From Lingula anatina (taxonomy: Eukaryota; Brachiopoda; Lingulata; Lingulida; Lingulidae), in assembly GCF_001039355.2 (NCBI RefSeq), contig NW_019773803.1:276236-340235 (forward strand): DNA of 64,000 nt. Reading direction: 5' to 3'. The position numbers were made by a program, and so were the translations under genes. The notes under the pieces were generated by a model. That model worked only from the letters and a program-made list of their open reading frames with translations. It was not told the origin of the DNA and ran no database searches. Shown one piece after another: positions 11,901 through 23,800 of this stretch. The number at the start of each line of letters is the position of its first letter. The stretch's first letter is position 1.

Positions 11901-14371
11901 CAAAAAATTTAAATAAATAAAAATAAAAAATAATAATAATAATAATTCAACAAAAAAGTTTCAATTTTTATTTAAAAAATGACGGTGATGGAATTTTATG
12001 GATCACAAACTTGAAAAAAGGAATATATGTTCTTGAAAATGCATTTTAAAAAACAACACATTTTAAGTATATCATACAAATAAGACTTTATTTTAGACTG
12101 GGTTCCCATGCTAGATCGATCCATCTGGATCAGTCTATCTCCCTGGGGAGTCTCACTAAATTGCTATCAACTAACCGACTTAAATGTCTGTCACGCCTTC
12201 CGATTCAGCTAGGGGGTAAAGATAATTACCCCATTACAGCTTTACTAGGCGTGACAGACATTAAGCCAGTTAAGTTGATAGCCATTTAGTGAGACTCCCA
12301 AGGGAGATAAATCGATCTAAATATCTGTGGGTCCCTTAGATAAACAACCAAGAGAAAGAAAATCAAATTGGTTAAAATATGAAAATAATCCAGTCTGTAA
12401 ATATCCCTACTTCTCTTATGATATGTCTATCAAATGAGGAAGTGACAAGAATATTCACAAGAAATTTTGAAGAGCTAAAAAGCCATCCATTTTCACTTAA
12501 TTTTCTTTAAAATTGTGGCCAATCTGAATTTCTATACGTAGGTTAATTATCATGATAGTATCTGCAGAAATATCAATATCACTGCTCACACATAACCCAT
12601 TTTGAAACATCCAACTTAGACATAATAATACATTTGTACACTCACCCGTGTATATAGAACAAAGCATAAATAGCCTTAGGATCAAAAAGGTAATTTCTGC
12701 TGATGGAGAGACATGAAGTAGCTGCGACAATGAGAGGCTCTAGAGCTGGGTATCCTGTTTCCACAAGCTGACCAAATAGTTTTTCAACACTAGAACAAAA
12801 GTATTATCAGTCATTCACCTGTGAACTGAATGGAATAATCAAAAGTCCAAAAGCAACACTGACCATCTATTCAAGTTGAAACTTACAGACCTTGTCTCTG
12901 AAATTGTTTCTAAACGTAATGATTGTTCTATTTCCAAATCTAACAGTTTTACTAAAATCTGTCATCTATCAGATTTTTATATGTATCAAGACTTGACGTG
13001 AACTTTTTTCAGCAATTTGCCTTATCTGGCATGAAGCTCTGAAAATCCACTTGCCCTACTCCAAAAACACTTATTTTTAAACTGAGGAAGGAGGGTACTA
13101 CCTCAGCCTACTATGTGAAATAATTTTCCTCTTGCATGATCTGAAGGTGTCAGCTATCAAATTCGGCAGTAAAATTGCCCCATCATCATTAATATGTTAC
13201 TAGGAAAAGTATGTCAAGTGTCACCAATAGCGCAATGCTACCTTTGACATACAACATGCTTATAAGAGTCAATTGAAACGCTTTATAGTGGCATTAGTTC
13301 TAAATATAAACTATCCACAAAAAAAAAAAAAAAACACTCTGGGCATAAATTGAGCACAGAGCTTGCTGGAGAACATCCTGCATATCAAAATAATGGAATT
13401 AAAGTATAGAAGGTTGTTCATAAAATGTGGTGCACTGACAACCCCGGTTTTGTTCAGCAGGCTATAAATTTTACACACATTTACATCTCGGCACTAAAAC
13501 TTTACCTACTACATAAATGATATTTCAAATATGAAAAAAGTTTTTAGTCACTTTATAAAAGAGAACTAAAGCATACAGCACAATGTGTCATTTATTGATT
13601 TACCTTCTCCTGCACCCAACACATGGGACCATTTGAGAGAGAAGATTAAAAACTTCTTTCCCTGTGACCATGAGTGCTGTGGCTATCTCATCCTGACTCA
13701 AAGCATGGAATCTTTGAACAAATCGCTCCAGTTCTGTCATCTTAATTGTTGACATTTCACACCCAATACATGTATCAGTGAACTGCAGAACAAGCTGGAA
13801 AGCAGATTATATGCATATTGAAAAAGGTAAACAGCAACAGAAAAACATGAATGGTGTCTATTTTGGTATGATATAAAGTATTCTCTATAACTATCTCATT
13901 ATTATTATTTTAACCAAATATTCAACTCCTTATCTTATTTACATTTAAACTGCATGTGTTATTTGAACCCTGTACCACTGGTACTTGCTATATGATACCA
14001 GAATTCTTATCTACTTGCATCACTACATTTATGTTTATCACTTATATTTATTAATGTTATTATTTCACACACACACATTGCCTACCTCCCCCCAACGTAT
14101 GCTATGGGCATGATTATTTGGCTTTTTAGTTTGTAACTTAGTCACACCAGGGAATTTCAAGAAGAACATTATGCTTCGAGATCGTTGTTTACGGATCATC
14201 TTAGAAACATATCAAGGTATTCTCTGTCTTTAAATTGGTATATTATAACACTGGGTTGAATGTGTTATCTGTAACCGTAATTACCGAAAGCGACTCGTCT
14301 ACGATGAGGGGGATTTGTCTCCTCCCAAATTGGTAGTCATCAGTCCTACATACTGCTACTAGCTTCGCCAT
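2595..14371 (-). CDS. GGNBP2: Gametogenetin-binding protein 2 (ZNF403 family), 12 exons
   Basis: Exons in transcript order: 14371-14285, 13794-13604, 12789-12646, 11542-11444, 11080-10973, 9216-9019, 8754-8580, 8302-8144, 7784-7418, 7017-6929, 3437-3354, 2831-2595. All introns are GT-AG and the phases join to 645 aa plus a TGA stop; the human protein is about 697 aa. Recognisable blocks: N-terminus MAKLVAVCR, then VPCVGCRR (exon 2), IPKSKKNKRCQLHSLDTHK (exon 4), SQECREEVVLID (exon 5), RRERHAKTLDIAQEEVLTC followed by GIHLYERLHRI (exon 7), a lysine-rich stretch (exon 8), YGYSSD and SREGSDV (exon 9). The C-terminal exon is a charged helix (EAISEEEIQRFKANQKLLE). Many CxxC-type cysteine pairs fit its description as a zinc-finger-like protein. 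In mammals it binds gametogenetin and is needed in spermatogenesis and placenta; its biochemical role is unclear. Exons 10 and 11 are short and poorly conserved, so an extra exon in the 3.5-kb intron between them is possible. The first ATG is preferred because MAKLVAVCR matches the family start. Confidence 0.93.
4415..4443. repeat. Perfect palindrome TATGTACAGACA-loop-TGTCTGTACATA
   Basis: Twelve-base arms pair perfectly around a 5-base loop (CACCA). Very similar palindromes occur at 30805-30835 and 35333-35362. This one lies about 60 bp from the MITE at 4505 but outside its terminal repeats. Function unknown. Confidence 0.7.
4505..4733. mobile_element. MITE-like element with ~70-bp terminal inverted repeats
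   Basis: The left end (ctccgttcacatgaaaaat...) and right end (...tttttcatgtgaacgaagcc) are inverted copies of each other. The match continues for about 70 bp through 'ctattttctattcg' to 'ggtatcttgtgatcac' on both sides. The short, more GC-rich core has no reading frame. It lies in the long intron of GGNBP2 between exons 10 and 11. A non-autonomous DNA transposon is the simplest reading; flanking target-site duplications were not clear. Confidence 0.75.
5080..6240. repeat. Degenerate tandem array of a ~150-bp 'aaggtcaaaggtcaa' repeat
   Basis: The unit contains 'aaaagtaggtcaaaggtcaa', then 'ttcaaggtcacag', 'gattgccagtatatgacttcct', 'caatagtaactatgggc' and 'atatctctgccagtttt'. Clear units lie near 5860-6010, 6010-6160 and 6160-6235. 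More diverged ones lie near 5270-5400 and 5400-5490, separated by unrelated sequence (5500-5860). The head (about 5080-5220, 'gcctctgggtattgtaccacc') is shared with the repeat at 9790. The array is in the exon 10-11 intron of GGNBP2 and has no coding potential. An open frame at 5648-5977 falls inside it and is not a gene. Confidence 0.7.
6290..6580. repeat. Interspersed repeat related to 10040-10300
   Basis: Shares 'gctctataaaatgcatataac', 'aagaggcctctagcatt', 'agagagttttcagttttggc' and 'aatggctgcttctc' with the block at about 10040-10290. It directly follows the tandem array, so 5080-6580 and 9790-10340 may be two versions of one composite element with the array expanded in the first. Confidence 0.65.
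8883..8938. repeat. (AT)n followed by poly-T microsatellite
   Basis: About 18 AT dinucleotides run directly into about 20 T. It is in the GGNBP2 intron between exons 6 and 7. Length is likely polymorphic and error-prone in assembly. Confidence 0.9.
9455..9690 (-). repeat. Diverged copy of the TTGGCCAAAAA-type interspersed repeat
   Basis: Shares 'attttcctggggtaaa', 'attttcccatacataccaatgg' (minus the last bases) and 'aatgaatccatt' with better preserved copies at 17645-18020, 21855-22215, 53560-53740, 54190-54270, 56260-56440 and 56880-57260. It accounts for an apparent minus-strand reading frame here that should not be read as a gene. Confidence 0.65.
9790..10340. repeat. Interspersed repeat, second copy of the 5080-6580 family
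   Basis: Begins with 'gatactgccttctggtgctg' and a 'taccaccag' core matching 5095-5120. It continues through 'aacaagaggtctctagtatt' and 'gagagagttttcagttttgg', matching 6360-6420. It ends near 'aggtcaaattcaaggtc'. The tandem array of the first copy is almost absent. It lies in the GGNBP2 intron between exons 5 and 6. Confidence 0.65.
11152..11254. repeat. Tandem duplication, two ~51-bp units
   Basis: 'ttcatgaacactatataaa' followed by 'cccaaaatgttgtcaaccat' occurs twice in a row with a few changes. It is intronic in GGNBP2, between exons 4 and 5. Confidence 0.7.
12095..12338. mobile_element. Long-hairpin MITE, family B copy 1
   Basis: The ends read 'gactgggttcccat' and, reversed, 'aagggacccacag'. 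Inside are 'tagatcgatcca', 'ctatctccct' and 'agtctcactaaattgctatc'. The whole element is an imperfect palindrome: 'tgctatcaac...cttaaatgtctgtcacgcct' on the left pairs with 'aggcgtgacagacattaag...gttgatagcc' on the right. Copies 2 and 3 lie at 16764-16980 and 19218-19474. No coding potential; a non-autonomous foldback or MITE element is likely. Confidence 0.8.
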
Positions 14372-14838
14372 AGCTGGTTGCACTCTAGATTGCAGTCTCC
14401 GTTATCCTTAGAATGAAGCAAATCATTTAATTGAAAGTCTTGATCCCTTTGGGTCTTTAAAGAGTAAAAATTTACAGACTTTTAGTAGCCTCCTGTATAC
14501 ATCAGGAACCGTCACCTCTCCACAGACCGTACCACAAAGCGGATGATATTGCGCAAGGAAAGTATTTGCTCGCTAGCTTATTTAATAAAGTACACTTCTA
14601 AAGTAAATATGTTTTTCGAGTACACCAGTTGGGCCTTTGAAATGGCTATCTTTACAATGGATTTATAATTGCCACAATTCGTGGTAAAATGCGATGAAAA
14701 TAGTGCAACTAACTTGAAAGTTTCTTTATATCCATCCGCCAGGCAGTTTATTATTATCACTAGATGGCACCACACATGCTAGAACTGCAATAGAACTCAT
14801 CGAGTAATAAGCTCATCTTGATTGCAGACTGCGAAGGC
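14372..14838. promoter_or_regulatory. Divergent promoter region between GGNBP2 and DDX55
   Basis: Only 467 bp separate the two start codons, which face away from each other. Both 5' ends and their promoters must lie here unless there are non-coding upstream exons. I see no strong TATA box or CpG-rich block. An apparent minus-strand frame at 14578-14775 has no similarity to anything I know and probably reflects leader sequence. The shared-promoter reading is an inference from spacing. Confidence 0.6.
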
Positions 14839-17800
14839 ATGGAGGGAGTCTGGGATAATCTGAGCGTAACTTTGAGCAAATTTATCACTAATGTGCTGAA
14901 AAAGTTAAAATTCAAACGTATGACTCCAGTTCAGGTAATTCCTCTATTAACAGAAATATCACAATTATATCTGTACTATGTTGCAATACCGTCGCGGGAC
15001 CCATTTTGGACAGCGATATGTTGGACATATTTCAAGATAATTTTAATTTTAGTCTGGCAGATACTGGTATTCATTACTGTCCTGAACATTTTTAACTGCA
15101 GTTTTTATTTTTAAAAATTTTATTTTTGGGAGGTTATATCTATTACCATTACTAATACATATAATGTTGTGTCCTATTGTAGGCGGCATGTATTCCACTG
15201 TTTATGAGTAATAAGGATGTAGCTGTGGAGGCAGTGACAGGATCAGGGAAGACTTTAGCATTTCTCATCCCTATACTGGAAATACTAAATAGAAGGGAGG
15301 ACAAATTAAGAAAGAAAGATGTAAGTTATATTTTTTTTCTCTGTACAATTTTTTGTCATTATTCAATTCACTTCAATTAAATTTATAGATCTGCACTGGT
15401 ACATAAATAATTATGACCTTGTACAATGTAATATATAAAAAACAATACAATTGTGCATTACCAGTCTCTAATAGAGGTTGTCCGGGTTCTCAACGAGAAG
15501 ACCACATTTCTCTGTGATTTTACGAGATCTGCCTTGAGGTGGGGTTAAAATATGGAGACCACAAGGAAGTAGAGCAGCGATTTCTTTACTTGAAAAATAG
15601 CTGAACTTACACATTTTTTGAGCTACAGGCTTGTTCTCTTTTCACTTTATAAAGAAAAAGTATTGATATAATATGTACGCACAACTGACATGTTGAATTT
15701 GCCAAGCTAAGAGCCGATGACGCTTGCAAAGCAAAATTCGCCCGGAGGACATACTACGCAGCAAAGGTCGCGTTTAAACAGGCTACATCACCAGAGATTT
15801 GCTTGTGGTACAGGAAAATGACATTAGTTATACGCATGCCTTTTAGATGAAAGTGGCTAGGATTGAATGAGAATCGGACGGATGATGCCCCGGCAGATTC
15901 CAATTATTGTTTTATTATTTATTTGTAAATAAAATAATCCAGTGCTGTCAAGGGCTTAATTGCTTCAATTTTAGGTTATCATAANAACCATGGTGTCCTG
16001 TAAACTACACACACAAAATTTACTTATTAATATGCCCTTGACCGGTGATGCCATGAAGCCAGTGACGTATCAGGTGCGGGTTGCTGCAGTTGGTCCCTTT
16101 CTTCCTACAAAATACTGCGACCTGATCTGTACTTTAAATATGTCGGCACTTAGTCCTTTTAATCTGATCAAGCCCAACTTCTCTTTCTTTACTTCACTTC
16201 TCTCGCCAGTCGTGTCCGTCATCTATGGTCATTTTCCTGGTTTTATTGCTTAGCTTTAACTGCAATGCACCCTACGACACAACATTGGCAATTCGCCATT
16301 GCGTTGCTCTATCTCAAATTACATGACAACGCCAAATTTTACTCAGTGCAATCCTATCACATAGACTTGTGCCTGACCGCGAGAGAAGTTTCAATGGCAG
16401 ATTTTAACCCCACCTCTCGTGAAATCTCGCTCCAATCCAGGTCTCGTTTGACGTCATCTGCTGCGCAGATGTTCAAAATAGGCTATCTCGGACCGTCCCT
16501 ATTGATAATTGGATTGCCAGTTGTGAGTGAACAAGGATATATCTTTATTTAATGAACAGATGTACTAGTTTAGTTACTAATAAAGTATTCAAGCTAGGCA
16601 GTGAGATTTAACTTCTTAGTGTGATTATAGATTCACCATAGACGCAAACCGTGAAGCTTATGTCTACAAACATAAGTTACACAAGTGTTTCAAATTTACA
16701 AGGAAGGGAGAACTACACATATTTAAACTAATAGATAAGTAAATAACAAGGTTAAAATGATATAAGGCTCTATTCCCATAGATTTTAGATCGATCTATCC
16801 CCGCGGGGAGTCTCACTAGATTACTTTCAGATAATCCGACTTAAATGTCCGTCCCGCCTACTACAAGCAGTAAGAGGGTAATTAACATTCGTGTCCGCCC
16901 GGCTGACAGCTATTTAGCGTGAACCCCCAAAGAGTTAGGTCGATCTAAAGTAGGTCGATCTAATCTATGGAAATGGGGTGTAAGACTTTAATAAGTATTG
17001 TGACCCTTGAACATGCGCCATGTCGAGTCCCACTGCCGAGTCACTTCTCACAACAGAACAGTGAGACCATACACTGACATTTTTCAAGGAATATGCTAAG
17101 AGTTACCAAGGAGAGCAATCACTTCATTTCTTTTCTTGAATGATTTTTCTATGTAAGTTATATTTTCACTGACATTTTTCAAGGAATATGCTAAGGTTAA
17201 AATGATATAAGACTATAATAAGTATTGTGACCCTTGACCATGCGCCGTGTCGAGTCCCACTGCCGAGTCACTTCTCACAACAGAACAGTGGGACCATACA
17301 CTGACATTTTTCAAGGAATATGCTAAGAGTTACCAAGGAGAGCACTCACTTCGTTTCTTTTCTTAAATGATTTTTCTATAAAATTGAAGAGGTAGACTAA
17401 ATTCTCTTTGTTGACACTGTTAAATACTTTGCATAATTGACTCTCTGGTGACCTTGTATCAGCTTTTAGGATTGAGATTTTACTAAAGAAGGTATCTAGG
17501 TCTGTTTTGTATATTGGGAATTGGAATATAAAATGGTATTCATCTTCAATTTTCCCTTGGGTACACAGGTGACAGATTCTGTCACACCTTTCAGTTTTCG
17601 GCCTGGTGTGCCGCCCAGTTTCGATGTGGAGTATATGGTCGCTGAGACCATTATTGTTACTTAAAATAACTCTTCATATGAGACCCATATTTCACAATAA
17701 ATACATTGGAAACAACTCATAGAAATGTAATAAATACTATTTTATCACCAAAATAGAGGTTATAAATTGATCTGGAATCTGTGCTTGCCATCAAACCACA

Positions 17801-20800
17801 TGACCTCCACAGATGGCAACTCTGCAATAATCACTTGAAAGATTACAACAAAAAACAGAACTTAAAAAAACCAGGGACTAACTTTGAAGGGACTAACTTT
17901 GAGTCATTAACCATTAGGAAGTATGGGAAGATTGTTATTTACTTCAGGAAAATCCAATTTTTTTGGTCAAAACGAACAGTTGTTATCCCTTTAATCTGTA
18001 TTCTATATTCTGGTATGTAAAGAATGATTCAGGTTTCCAATATTGTCATGATGTTAATAGGCCTATTTGGGTCATTCTATGTCAGTTCAACTAGTAGCTC
18101 TGGAAAATGTATTTTGCAGAATGGTTTCTTATTTGGTATTCTATATTTGGCATACCTGCATTGTTCAGATGTATTTTTTAATAGTCCGGTATCAAAATGT
18201 AGATGCTAGCAACTAAAATTGAAAGTTTTGTGCAAGAAGATATGTTTTACCAAAATAATAGCTTTAAAATTTTTCTTTTCCTCACCAGAAACAATGAACT
18301 TCAGTTCTTTGAAATATTAGACAAATCTGCTTGTGATGGATGAGGAATCTTCACCAACTGATTTGAGATGAAATGATCCATACATTCATAGCATTCTCTG
18401 AATTTAAGCAAACGTTTTTAGTCCCAAAAATCTGTGAGTTACAATTCACTGTAACCATAATGTTTGTAACATATCATGACATTATTATAATAATCAAAGT
18501 GTCTGTGAAAATCAAAGTGTCTGTGAATATATGCTATATTTTTGTATTTCTATTTCTTTTTCTTTGAATGTAGTCTCTCAATTAACTTCAAGAAAATGTT
18601 CAAACGGTCTTTGCTGGCACGGTTTACTCTTTTCTTATTGAATTCTTCAAAGCTAGCATATTCTAAGCTTCCAGCTTGTCTCTTATAGTCTTTTGAAAAA
18701 GATTGCTCCAGCTGTAAGGAATCTTGAACTTGATGGCTTAAATGACGCTTTGCAGCATGTGTATTAAATTCTGATGAAGATTGAGTTCTAACTCTTATTC
18801 CCTTGTACTCTGAAATTGAATTATATACCTTGCTTTCAGTATAGGAAATATTTCTTTTCGTATTTTTAAGATGTTTAAGGTCTACTTTTATGTTTAACAA
18901 ATAATTGAATATTAGGACATTTAAATTGTAGGATACATAGGAAAATGTTGTTGCTTTTGTTCGAGTTTGAATTAAACATCTAAGATATAAAGATGTCAAA
19001 TTTTTTGGCTTCCAATTGTTTCATTTTTAACTGTAAAATTGAAATCTACTTGAACTTACTATATTTTAGTGAAGGCATCTTAAGGTGTTGGTAATTCCAA
19101 ATCTCTCTCTGAAAAAAAAAAAGAAGTTAAAGAGCTGATATCTCTGTCACAAGTAAAATTTTGTTGAGCTTTATCTAAGTTGGGATAATGAGTTATGTGA
19201 GATAAATTTGCATACTAAGACCCTGTTCCCATACCTAGATCGCTCTAGCAGGATTGACCATCTCCCATAGGTTTATCATTAAATTGCATTCATCTTAAGT
19301 GGCTTAGATGTCAAACATGCCTACTGAAGCTGCTAAATGAAAGTTAATCACCTCCTAATGGCTTCAGTAGGCATGCCAGACATCAGAGCCACTTAAGATG
19401 AATGCAACTTAGCGAGAAACCCCTTGGAGATGGGTCTATCCTGCTAGATTGATCTAGGTATAGGAACAGGGTCTGATCTTATGTAGCACTTTGACTGTGT
19501 ACATGCTGACACTTCAAAAAGATATCTGATAGAAATATGCACACTGTCTGAATTGATCTATGTCAGGTAAGTGATATATTGACCTTTTTAAGAAGAAGTT
19601 TTGCAATTGATTTTTTCATGTAATCATCTTGAAAGATGTGAATCCACACCAGTTTATCTTCTGTGGCATGTTCACCCAGACAAAGCGGCTGTCTGTTGTC
19701 ACCCCCAGCATCCAGTTTGGGGTTGATCAATGTACACGTATCATTTCCAGCATGAGCTTGGACATTCAGACACAAACTGCATGTTGCTGCCATGGCAATG
19801 AATAGCTGGTTGAATGAATCTCTGTATAATGAATTTTTTAATCTTGGATCTGTCACTTGAAGGCAGTCCACTATGGCTTTGTTTTCTGGTCCTGGTTTGC
19901 GTGTTATTGTCACAGTAACATATTTATCAACGACATTGCTGCTGATTTGGTTCATTGTCTGAAGAATTCTACTTAAGGCAATGCTCGCTGTGGCTTGTAC
20001 AATGCAATACCTGGCAAGTTGTAAAATTGAAAATTGCATCACATAACCACATGTAATTCATACTGGTACCTAGACCAGTTACATTTGTGACATGGAAAAT
20101 TTCCTGAAGTTTTCATAATTTAAATGCAATAAAAGTTAAATGATAAGTACAGTTCTAGTAATAAATGCAATAAAAGGATAATTTATTACAGTTTCTAATG
20201 TATATTTAATCTTTGACTTGTTATGGTGGATATTTCCAAAACTTGTTTTGATTAAGCTTAAGCTGCCAAGAACACATGCTGTACAATTCAGTGCAATTTA
20301 AGAAGTTATTGCGTAACTTTATGCTGTTCTGTTAAAAAACTACCTGGATAGAATTCATACTAATGAAACTTACACCCCTGTCTTCTGTGCTCTATATTTA
20401 AAGATTCCTGCTGCCCTGTTCCCTCTGAAGCGTGCTTCTGCTGTTATATCCTGCCAGCTCTCTCCACATGGAACAGAAGAGTCAGAATACAGGATATAAA
20501 TGTTATTGTCCTCAGTTTCATTGTAATCCATCCTTAAAAGTGAGTCCTCTACACAGCACTGAAGTGAGGGTTGTTCACTGAAGCTTGGCTCCCAGCTATA
20601 GATTACAGTATCGTCTAGTGTTAAGCTTTTCTCTGGACATTGGACACTAATGAACTGTCCGTGTTTAAAGACATCTTGTCTCTGGCTTGTAGCAAGACTA
20701 CATATCTAAGGAAAAAAATAATAAATATTTTTACTGGTAATACTGCCCTTTAGCAGTGATATAATTCTTATTTGTGTCTAGTCAAGATTCTGATGAATAT

Positions 20801-23800
20801 GTTAATTTCAGTTTTCAATCCCAGAAAAGGTGTAGAAAAGGAGGTTACATTTTTGGTTTTGTTTGTCAACATTATGGAAAGGTTTTAGGGGAATTTTGAT
20901 GAAATTTTCAGAAAGTGTCAGGACCAAGTAAATAAGCAATTAGACTTTGGAGGTGATCCATTTTGACCATAGGCAACATTAACCCTTTTGGACACAAAGT
21001 TGGTCAAGTCATCACCTGGGGAATCCTATTAATTCTGCAGAACAGCACTAATAACAAGGTGCTTTACTAAAAAGCCAAAACATCTACATTTTTCATTGTA
21101 ATGGCTTGGAAATTTCATTGTTAATAGAAAACATATAAATACAAGTGTATTCCAAAAATGTTTTTTAAAAAATCAACATTTAGTTGTCATACTACTAGTG
21201 TATTTCTCAATGTTGCATTATTTTTCTTTATTTTAATTATTACCTTTAACTTTTTTCATGGAATTTTCATGGAATTCTAGTGATAATCAATGCAGACATA
21301 ATGCATAAAAATTCAGAAGAAATAATTATCTTTCAGAAAAGAAATTCCCAGTATAACTTGCAAAAGAAAATAGAAGTATTCTTTATGCTGCAAAAATTCT
21401 TCCAAATTTCCATCTTCACATTTATAAAAAAAAAACCGCAAGGACCCAGCACATTTTTTACTTTCATGTTGTCTGCTATGACTGTTGTATATTGCCAAAT
21501 TTCAAGTTGATTAGTTGAAAGATCTATTTAAAAGTAACTTGATTTACAGGGGCCTTTTCGGGCCTTCTGACCAGGATCCCCCATCAGACCTTTTCAGGCC
21601 TTCCGATCAGGAAAGGCTTAATAAAATATGCAAAAAGTTATGGGGGGTCTCTGATGATATTTTCAGGATAGGTCAGAAATATGTTAAATTTTTAATGACT
21701 TAATTACCAATATGATGAGAATTGAGCTAATTAATTTGTTAATAAATTGATAATAATGATTATTGAGTTTATTAGTTCATTAATGAGTTAATCAAGGAAA
21801 ATAATGATTAAGCAGCCTTGGCTGAGGTCAGTGCTTTCTGAGTGATATTCTATTTAAAGGGATAATAACTGTTTGTTTTGGCCAAAAAATGAATTTTCCT
21901 GGAGTAAACAACAATTTTCCCAAACTGACCAATGGTTAATGAATCCATTTCTACATTCAAAGTTAGTCCCAGTTTTTTTTTTTTTTTTTTTTTTTTTTNN
22001 NNNNNNNNNNNNNNNNNNNNNNNNAAGAGATTATTACACGGTATAGCCATCTGTGGTGGTCACGTGGTCCGATTACCAGCTCAGATATCAGAATAATAGC
22101 TTTAACTGCCGTTTTTGTGGTAAAACAGAATATATTATATTTCTATGAGTTGTTTACAATGTTTTTATTGTGAAATATAGATCTCATATGATCTCATATG
22201 AAGAGTTATGACAGTTATGGTTTACAAATTTTATCTGGGTTTTACAAATTTATTCCATTGAAATAATCTATGTACTTGGATAGATAAAAGAAAATCCATA
22301 GCTGTGGAAATAGAAATAGTAATGCGCACAATTTCGTTTTTGCTCTTTGAATACACAAGTCCATACCTTGATGATTATGCATTCTATTGAGAAAATAGAT
22401 TAGCCTGTCTATGATGTAGATGATGTTCATAAAATTCTGCAAGTATTTCAACGTACCTGTATGACTACTTCCTGTGGTAGTCTTTTCTCAAGTTCTTTAT
22501 TTTGAGGTGGCCTCTTATTGAAGTCTACTTCAAATGTCCCACCAATACATGTAAATTGTTGCACACCAACAGAGCAAAGGTATGTTTCCACATTGATACA
22601 GCCTTCCATTTCTCTCATTTACCATACTAACCTCTGCAAGATGGAGGCAAGGTCATATTCTTGGAAAAAGTAACTAAAATCAATAGCACGTTTTTGTATG
22701 CTTGCTTCTGTATCATGTAGCCCTCAAGATGTGCTTTACAAGTGTGAACTCCATGATGTGATTAGACTTGACAACAGTTAGCTGCAGTATAAATGTATCC
22801 TGTAATGCTCTTGACCTTCTTTGATATATTAAACTGTTGGCAATGGTCTTTATCTGCTTGGAATTCCTTAGTTATAATGCGCGGGCCTTTATGTGCAATG
22901 TGCTGATGATGTCATGCTAAGTAGTTCTGTATAGCTTAGGGTAATTATCAACCCAGTCTTCACTTTGTTGGCCTGCATTGTACAACTGCTGCTGTTATCA
23001 TAAGCGTAACTCCATGGAATGCACAAGTTATCCTTGTTTACAAAAAAAATTGTTTCAGTCTAATCCATGTTTGCATATTGATTTAATTTGTAAATGCCAA
23101 AGAACATGCATTGATCCAAGGTGTTGTACCAATAGTTCATTCGCACATCAGAAAGTTATGACCACCCTAAAAGCTTTTACTATGTTTAGGCAGTGCTATC
23201 CCAAATGGAAATATAAACAATCATGAGGTCATTAATATAACATTTGTCCTTTACATTTATATCATGTTGATAAACCTACAAAACAGTGTATCCCACATTT
23301 AGTCTTTGTTATATGTTATGTTCACAGTGAGGGTTTATATAATATATACATGTACATACAGTAATAAATAAAATCCAACAATATTGAAGTACGTACATAA
23401 GTGGCAGCATAAGCCCTTATAGGCATTGAAAGATATGGTGTGTTTACAACTAATTGAGTGAGTACTAGTATAGGAACAGTTAACTATTTTATGACTCATA
23501 CCTTATTCAAATTAATTCTTGCAGTAAGATACTTGAATATATGTGAGTCACATATTGAGTGTTTGTCACTATCAAAATGAAAGTGTTGACTTGTCAAATA
23601 ATTCCATCTTTATCTTTCTTTGTCACTATCAATATTTTCTGACATCCAGATTATTTTATAATGACTTGCATGTCTGATGTCACATAGGATTATATGTTGT
23701 TATGTTTTTTTCCTGTTATGTTTTTTCCTTTATGAAATAGGTACTTAAAATCTGATTAGAAACTTGATATTATCAGTCATACACATGGAAAATTGCTGTG

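Noticed and set aside
15990-16552. Two consecutive plus-strand open frames of 87 and 95 codons
   Set aside because: They lie inside and across the end of an inverted-repeat element, have no recognisable domain, and are not needed for any neighbouring gene.
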